Below, piece by piece: positions 59,949 to 64,000 of a stretch of DNA of 64,000 bases (within the stretch, counting starts at the first letter, position 1; each line of letters starts with the position of its first letter). Location: contig JBCCBV010000004.1 of assembly GCA_039033855.1 (NCBI GenBank), positions 114,214-178,213 on the forward strand, in the 5' to 3' direction. A program made the position numbers and the translations under genes. The stretch is from JBCCBV01 sp039033855. Its GTDB lineage: Bacteria > Planctomycetota > Phycisphaerae > Phycisphaerales > Phycisphaeraceae. The notes beneath the pieces were generated by a model. The model made no database searches, was not told where the DNA came from, and saw only the letters and a list, made by a program, of their open reading frames with translations.

Positions 59949-61655
59949 TCAGCTTTTCCAGATGAGTTTGAGCTTGGCCAGCACCGCGGCGAAGACCCCG
60001 AGCGCCAACGTCTTGACCGCGCCCCACGCGGCGCCCGGCCAGGGCACGGCGTCCGGCGCCGACTCGAACGGCCCGCGGAGCATCGCCTGCTCAATCGATC
60101 GGCGGGGCGCGTCCTCAGGAACCTCGCCGACATCGGCCGGCGTGTCGGGGGGTAGCAACGGCAGGCTGACCAACGGCGCCAACACCGAGCGGATTGCGAC
60201 GTACGCCAGCATCGGGTTGCGCCCGGTCAGCACGACCCAGCCGAAGAGCGTCCGGCCCCAGCAACTCACGTCCACCGCGGCGACCCAGGCCGCCAGGAAC
60301 AGCATCGACTGCCCCAGCGCGTACAGGTAGTAGCTCAGCGTGGCCGGCGGGCCTTTGGAGATGCCGCCTTCCCAAGGTTCGACCAGCAGTCCGAGCAGGC
60401 AGACCAGCGCGCCTTGGAACGAAAGCCAGGTCATGAGCCGGCCGGCCGCCGACTTGTCGCCCCGAGCGATGAACCCGGCGGCGAGCGCGGGGATCAGTCC
60501 GGCCGCCGCGATCGGCCAGGCCTGCCGTAGCACGCCGTCGCCCGGCAGTTCCATCCACAACCCGCGCGGGTAGGCGAAGCCGATCCACCCCAGCAGCACG
60601 GAGACCAGCAGCAGGATCGACGCCGGGAACAGCCGTGCACGGCTGGGCGTCCCGGGCTTGTCTTTGAGGTACTTGACCAGGCGGTCGCCGACCAGGACGC
60701 CGGGCACCGTGATCCACAGGAACTTGAACCAGGTGAAGTCGTAGAGCGGCGCCAGGTTGTAGATCGATGCGTCGCGGCCGACCACGTCGCGCAGGTCGAG
60801 CCACTGCTTGGGTGCCTGGAGGTAGGGCATGAGCGGGTCGAACAGCTCGCCGAAGAAGCGCCGATCGACCGCCATGGCCTGGTGGTGGGCCAGGAACGCC
60901 ACGACGAGCCCCAGGCTCATCAGCGGCCAGAGCACGCCGGGCGTGAGCAGCCAGAGCAGCGCCGCAATCGTGCCGCACCAGGCCAGCAACAGGATGATGA
61001 TGTCGTAGCTGGTCTTACCACCCGGATAAACCCACTTGAACTCGACCTCGCGCTGATCGTTGACCCATGCCAGGAAGATCAAGACACCGATGAGCGCCAT
61101 CCCGCGAATCATTCGCACAGCGGCCCGAGGCCACGAACGGGGTAGTCGCATCAACAGCGGGAAAAGTAGCGCAAAGCCGAAGAGGGCCCACAAATAGTCG
61201 GCAGTGGCGGGCGCCTTCTCGCCAATAAAGTTGGGAGTGGCTTGCTCGACGTAGATTGCGAAACCGATGAGTATCACCCCACGCCATAGCACGCCAAGCA
61301 TCAGGCCGAGCCGCTTACGACCCGCTTCGAGCCGGCGCGACATGGCCAGTGGGATCGCCGCGCCCATGGCGAAGAGGAACGCCGGGAACACCCAGTCCAC
61401 CCAGGTGTAGACGGGTATGTTCTTGGTGAACAGCCAAGGGTTTCCTACACGCTGCCAGATCCCGCCGTCGTCCTGGGCGTATTGCGGGTAGTAGCCGTGG
61501 TACATCCAGTTGGGCAGGAACCTCGGCAGCACGCCCGACAAGCACATGGCCAAGATGGCGACGCCGCGCAGCGCATCGAGCGCGTTCATCCGGCCGACGG
61601 AGTCGCCGGTGGCGATCGAGCAGGCGGCGGCACGGCGGAAGGGGTTCAAGGCCAT
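59949..61655 (-). CDS. DUF5009 membrane acyltransferase (HGSNAT-like)
   Basis: The 568-residue protein has about 12 membrane helices and the N-terminal pattern NALDALRGVAILAMCLSGV then WVDWVFPAFLFAMGAAIPLA of the DUF5009/HGSNAT group. These proteins move an acetyl group across the membrane to terminal glucosamine. The start is the ATG at 61655. It is likely co-transcribed with the upstream epimerase gene (42-bp gap) and with the GNAT gene. Its presence suggests the locus handles amino sugars. Confidence 0.88.
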   Translation of the reverse strand: MALNPFRRAAACSIATGDSVGRMNALDALRGVAILAMCLSGVLPRFLPNWMYHGYYPQYAQDDGGIWQRVGNPWLFTKNIPVYTWVDWVFPAFLFAMGAAIPLAMSRRLEAGRKRLGLMLGVLWRGVILIGFAIYVEQATPNFIGEKAPATADYLWALFGFALLFPLLMRLPRSWPRAAVRMIRGMALIGVLIFLAWVNDQREVEFKWVYPGGKTSYDIIILLLAWCGTIAALLWLLTPGVLWPLMSLGLVVAFLAHHQAMAVDRRFFGELFDPLMPYLQAPKQWLDLRDVVGRDASIYNLAPLYDFTWFKFLWITVPGVLVGDRLVKYLKDKPGTPSRARLFPASILLLVSVLLGWIGFAYPRGLWMELPGDGVLRQAWPIAAAGLIPALAAGFIARGDKSAAGRLMTWLSFQGALVCLLGLLVEPWEGGISKGPPATLSYYLYALGQSMLFLAAWVAAVDVSCWGRTLFGWVVLTGRNPMLAYVAIRSVLAPLVSLPLLPPDTPADVGEVPEDAPRRSIEQAMLRGPFESAPDAVPWPGAAWGAVKTLALGVFAAVLAKLKLIWKS

Positions 61656-61697
61656 GGGCGGGATACACTCACAAAACCGAGCGCGTTTGCAAAAGCC

Positions 61698-62540
61698 TCA
61701 GGCGCCGCGCAGCGACTCGACCAACGACACCGCGGTGCGGACATCCTGAACGCGCTGATCGCCGGCCTCGCGCTCGACGCAGAAGTCGCCGGCGTAGCCC
61801 GCGGACGAAAGCACCTCAAAGAACGCATCCCACGGCACGGCGCCCCGACCCAGCGGCTCTTCACTACCCCACTCGCCCGGCGTGGCGGTCGGCAAGGCGT
61901 CTTTCAGGTGCGCCTGACCCACGCGCGGCGCCAGCTTGCGCAAGGCGTCGATCGGGTCGCCCATCCCGTAAAGAATCATGTTGGCGGGGTCGAAGTTCAC
62001 CGCCAGGTTGGGGCGGTCGGCGGCGTCGAGAAAGGCGATCAAAGCGCCCGCGCTCTCCTGGCCGGTCTCGAGCAAGAGCGACAGCCCGTGGTCGGCGAAC
62101 CGGTCGGCCAGCCATTGCACGCGCTCGGTCAGCTTCTGCGCGGCGGGGTCGGAAGCGTCGTGCGGGATGAACCCGGCGTGGAACGACACGCTCGACAGGC
62201 CGAGGTCTTCGGCGATGCCGGCCACGTGCACGGCGATGGTCTGGTTTTCTTGCCACGTGGCGTCGGGGGCCACCCCGCCGGTCCGGCGGATGGCGTCGAG
62301 CGTGCTGTAGTCCTCGCCCACGGTCTCCATCATGCCCGAGGCGATCTCAACGCCCGCGTCGGCCAGCCGGGCCGGGGCGTCTTCCCAGCGGTCGGGGTCT
62401 TGAACGAACGGGGTGAGCGCCATCTGCACGCGGCGCAGGCCGGTCTGGCAAACCAGGTCGGGCAGGTCGTTGCCGCCGGTGGGCTGGAGCGACCAACTGC
62501 ACACGGCCAGTTGGGCGGGGTCGGGCACGGCTTGGGACAT
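61698..62540 (-). CDS. sugar phosphate isomerase/epimerase (TIM barrel)
   Basis: The 280-residue AP-endonuclease-2-like barrel has the metal ligands in order: VSFHAGFIPHD, LLLETGQES, VNFDPANMILYG, GQAHLKDA and FCVEREAG. Such proteins isomerise or eliminate keto-sugar intermediates and often pair with Gfo/Idh dehydrogenases. It is divergent from a Gfo/Idh gene (145-bp gap), consistent with that pairing. Confidence 0.9.
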   Translation of the reverse strand: MSQAVPDPAQLAVCSWSLQPTGGNDLPDLVCQTGLRRVQMALTPFVQDPDRWEDAPARLADAGVEIASGMMETVGEDYSTLDAIRRTGGVAPDATWQENQTIAVHVAGIAEDLGLSSVSFHAGFIPHDASDPAAQKLTERVQWLADRFADHGLSLLLETGQESAGALIAFLDAADRPNLAVNFDPANMILYGMGDPIDALRKLAPRVGQAHLKDALPTATPGEWGSEEPLGRGAVPWDAFFEVLSSAGYAGDFCVEREAGDQRVQDVRTAVSLVESLRGA

Positions 62541-62685
62541 CGGCGAGGCCTCGGCGGGTCGAGCGGGCAACACGCGTGCAGGCCCTGGCAGGGTTCACGC
62601 GGGCACACCTCGCAGGGTACCGTCCCCCACCCGACGCCGAGCACGGCGTTGCGCGGAAACGGATCGATCTTCAAGGAGACAGGCC

Positions 62686-63744
62686 ATGGTGCGGGTGGGT
62701 GTAATCGGCGCGGGCATGATGGGGGCGACGCACCTCGACGCCTACGCGCAGCTCCAAGGCGTGGAGGTCGTGGCCATCGCGGCCCGCAACCCGCAAGGCG
62801 TCGCCGAGAAGCTCTCGGCCGGGGGCAACATCGAGGGCATGGGCCAGGGCAAGTTCGACCTGTCCGGCGTGCGGCTCTACGCAGAGGGCCATGAGCTCAT
62901 TGCCGACCCCAACGTCGATCTGGTCGATGTCTGCCTGCCCACCACGATGCACCTCGACTACGGCCTGGCCGTGCTCGAAGCGGGCAAGCACCTGCTCATG
63001 GAAAAGCCGCTGGCCCGGACCTACGCCGAGGCGCTGCAACTGGCCGACGCGGCGGACACGGCGCCGGGGCTGAGTATGGCCGCCATGTGCATGCGGTTCT
63101 GGCCCGGGTGGGATTGGCTCAAAAAGGCCATCGACGACGGGCGCTACGGACGCGTGCGCTCGGCGACGTTCCGCCGGGTCGCGCCCCACCCCGGCGGGCC
63201 GGCGTACCTCGACGGCACCTCCAACGGCGGGGCCCTGCTCGACCTGCACGTCCATGACGCCGACTTTGTCCGCCATTGCTTCGGCATGCCCCAAGCGGTG
63301 CGCAGCGTGGGGTATGCGAGCCTGACCGGCGCAATCGATCACGTTTCGACGCAATACGTCTATGCCCCCGGAAGCGCCCCCGGAATAGCCCCCGGAAGTG
63401 AGCCCGCACACGACAAAGCCCCCGAGTTGGTCACCGCCGAGGGCGGCTGGGCCATGGCCGACGGGTTCGACTTCACCATGCGCTACACCGTCAACTTCGA
63501 CGCGGGCACCGCCGACTGGGACCTGACCCGCGACCCGGTGCTCAAGTGGTTTCCGCGCGAGGGCGAACCGGAAACGATCTCACTTTCTCCAGAAATGGGA
63601 TACAAGTTTGAGCTGGAGGCTTTGGTACGCGCGATCTCCGACGGCGGGCCGAGCCCGGCGCCGTTGCGCGACGCGGCGGAATCGCTCCGGCTGGTCGAGG
63701 CCGAGGCCCGCAGCATCGAACTCGGACAATCGGTCGAACTCTGA
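62686..63744 (+). CDS. Gfo/Idh/MocA family oxidoreductase
   Basis: The 352-residue protein has the Rossmann motif GVIGAGMMGATHLDAYA, VDVCLPTTMHLDYGLAVLEA, LMEKPLARTYAEA and the C-terminal GALLDLHVHDADFVRH with the catalytic His. AAGGAG precedes the ATG at 62686. Around residue 230 a short insertion, PGSAPGIAPGSEPA, is encoded by a CCCCCGGAA repeat related to the intergenic CCCCCGGATCG repeats. The protein probably interconverts sugars and keto-sugars with the divergent epimerase. Confidence 0.92.
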   Translation: MVRVGVIGAGMMGATHLDAYAQLQGVEVVAIAARNPQGVAEKLSAGGNIEGMGQGKFDLSGVRLYAEGHELIADPNVDLVDVCLPTTMHLDYGLAVLEAGKHLLMEKPLARTYAEALQLADAADTAPGLSMAAMCMRFWPGWDWLKKAIDDGRYGRVRSATFRRVAPHPGGPAYLDGTSNGGALLDLHVHDADFVRHCFGMPQAVRSVGYASLTGAIDHVSTQYVYAPGSAPGIAPGSEPAHDKAPELVTAEGGWAMADGFDFTMRYTVNFDAGTADWDLTRDPVLKWFPREGEPETISLSPEMGYKFELEALVRAISDGGPSPAPLRDAAESLRLVEAEARSIELGQSVEL

Positions 63745-63790
63745 AGCGCAGACGCGGCAAGCCGCGGCGCTTCCTCCACGAAGATCCGAC

Positions 63791-64000
63791 GCGACAACCT
63801 GAACCACGAAGCGACATGACAACCCGCGCGACGCGCAGACCTACACGACATCCCAACGCAACAACCTGAACCACGAAGCGACATGACAACCCGCGCGACG
63901 CGCAGACCTCCACGGCATCCCAACGCGACAACCTGAACCACGAAGCGACATGACAACCCGCGCGACGCGCAGACCTCCACGGCATCCCAACGCGACAACC
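63791..64000. repeat. 67-bp tandem repeat array (truncated by window end)
   Basis: Three full 67-bp units start at 63791, 63858 and 63925, and a fourth begins at 63992. Units are almost identical (a few substitutions in the first copy). Each contains ACGAAGCGACATGACAACCC and the 11-bp inverted repeat GCGCG-A-CGCGC. Because 67 is not a multiple of three, the array cannot encode a repeated peptide in one frame, so the open frames across it are not genes. It begins 46 bp after the Gfo/Idh stop. Confidence 0.9.

Noticed and set aside
63483..63998. Minus-strand protein rich in CRFVVQV repeats across the tandem array
   Set aside because: The unit length of 67 bp shifts frame each copy, and the frame runs into the antisense of the Gfo/Idh gene.
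63791..64000. CRISPR array
   Set aside because: The whole 67-bp unit is conserved with no variable spacer, and no cas genes are near.

Overview
The window is high-GC DNA (near 70 % by eye) and looks chromosomal. The likely source is a planctomycete of the class Phycisphaerae. The supporting marks are three PEP-CTERM secreted proteins ending in VPEPAS plus a hydrophobic stretch plus RRRR (two of them with dockerin-like calcium-loop repeats), a prepilin-type protein with an FSFVDGH motif near its end, three Gfo/Idh/MocA oxidoreductases, three GHL10 (DUF187-type) glycosidases and a DUF5009 membrane acyltransferase. This placement is inferred from gene content only. I saw no tRNA, rRNA, insertion sequence, prophage or CRISPR array.

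Region A (1-18563) is a nitrogen-salvage island. A molybdenum-cofactor operon (moaA-moaD-moaE-moeA-moaC-mog, minus strand, nearly every junction an overlap) sits beside the molybdoenzyme that needs it, xanthine dehydrogenase (xdhA-xdhB-xdhC). Around them lie adenine deaminase, urate oxidase, HIU hydrolase, OHCU decarboxylase, allantoinase, allantoate amidohydrolase, ureidoglycine aminohydrolase, ureidoglycolate amidohydrolase and a PucG-like aminotransferase. Together they give an almost unbroken route from adenine or xanthine to glyoxylate and ammonia. A GH31 glycosidase (18632-21034) follows.

Region B (21136-33802, minus strand) is a type II secretion operon in the order gspE-F-G-H-I-J-K-L-M-C-D, ending with a small lipoprotein of unknown role. 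gspF lacks an ATG/GTG/TTG start at its conserved N-terminus and appears to begin at AUC.

Region C (34119-45101) looks like a peptidoglycan-fragment scavenging locus. A MurQ/GKRP-like double-SIS protein (plus strand) converges on a minus-strand operon. That operon encodes a sugar-type ABC importer (binding lipoprotein and two permeases), a C39-like peptidase, an amidase, an LD-carboxypeptidase, an MpaA-like M14 peptidase and a GHL10 glycosidase. All five hydrolases and the binding protein carry lipoprotein-type signal sequences. I regard this as the most promising undescribed system in the window.

Region D (45171-48820) holds a prepilin-like protein with unusually low GC and two PEP-CTERM paralogues with clear intrinsic terminators. 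Region E (49186-63744) is a glycan-utilisation island. It contains a class A beta-lactamase-like serine hydrolase, a phosphodiester glycosidase, a GntR/LacI-type regulator and a FAD oxidoreductase in one overlapping operon, then two Gfo/Idh oxidoreductases, a tandem pair of GHL10 glycosidases, a GNAT acetyltransferase, a DUF5009 acyltransferase, a TIM-barrel epimerase and a third Gfo/Idh enzyme. The right edge (63791-64000) is a 67-bp tandem repeat cut by the window end.
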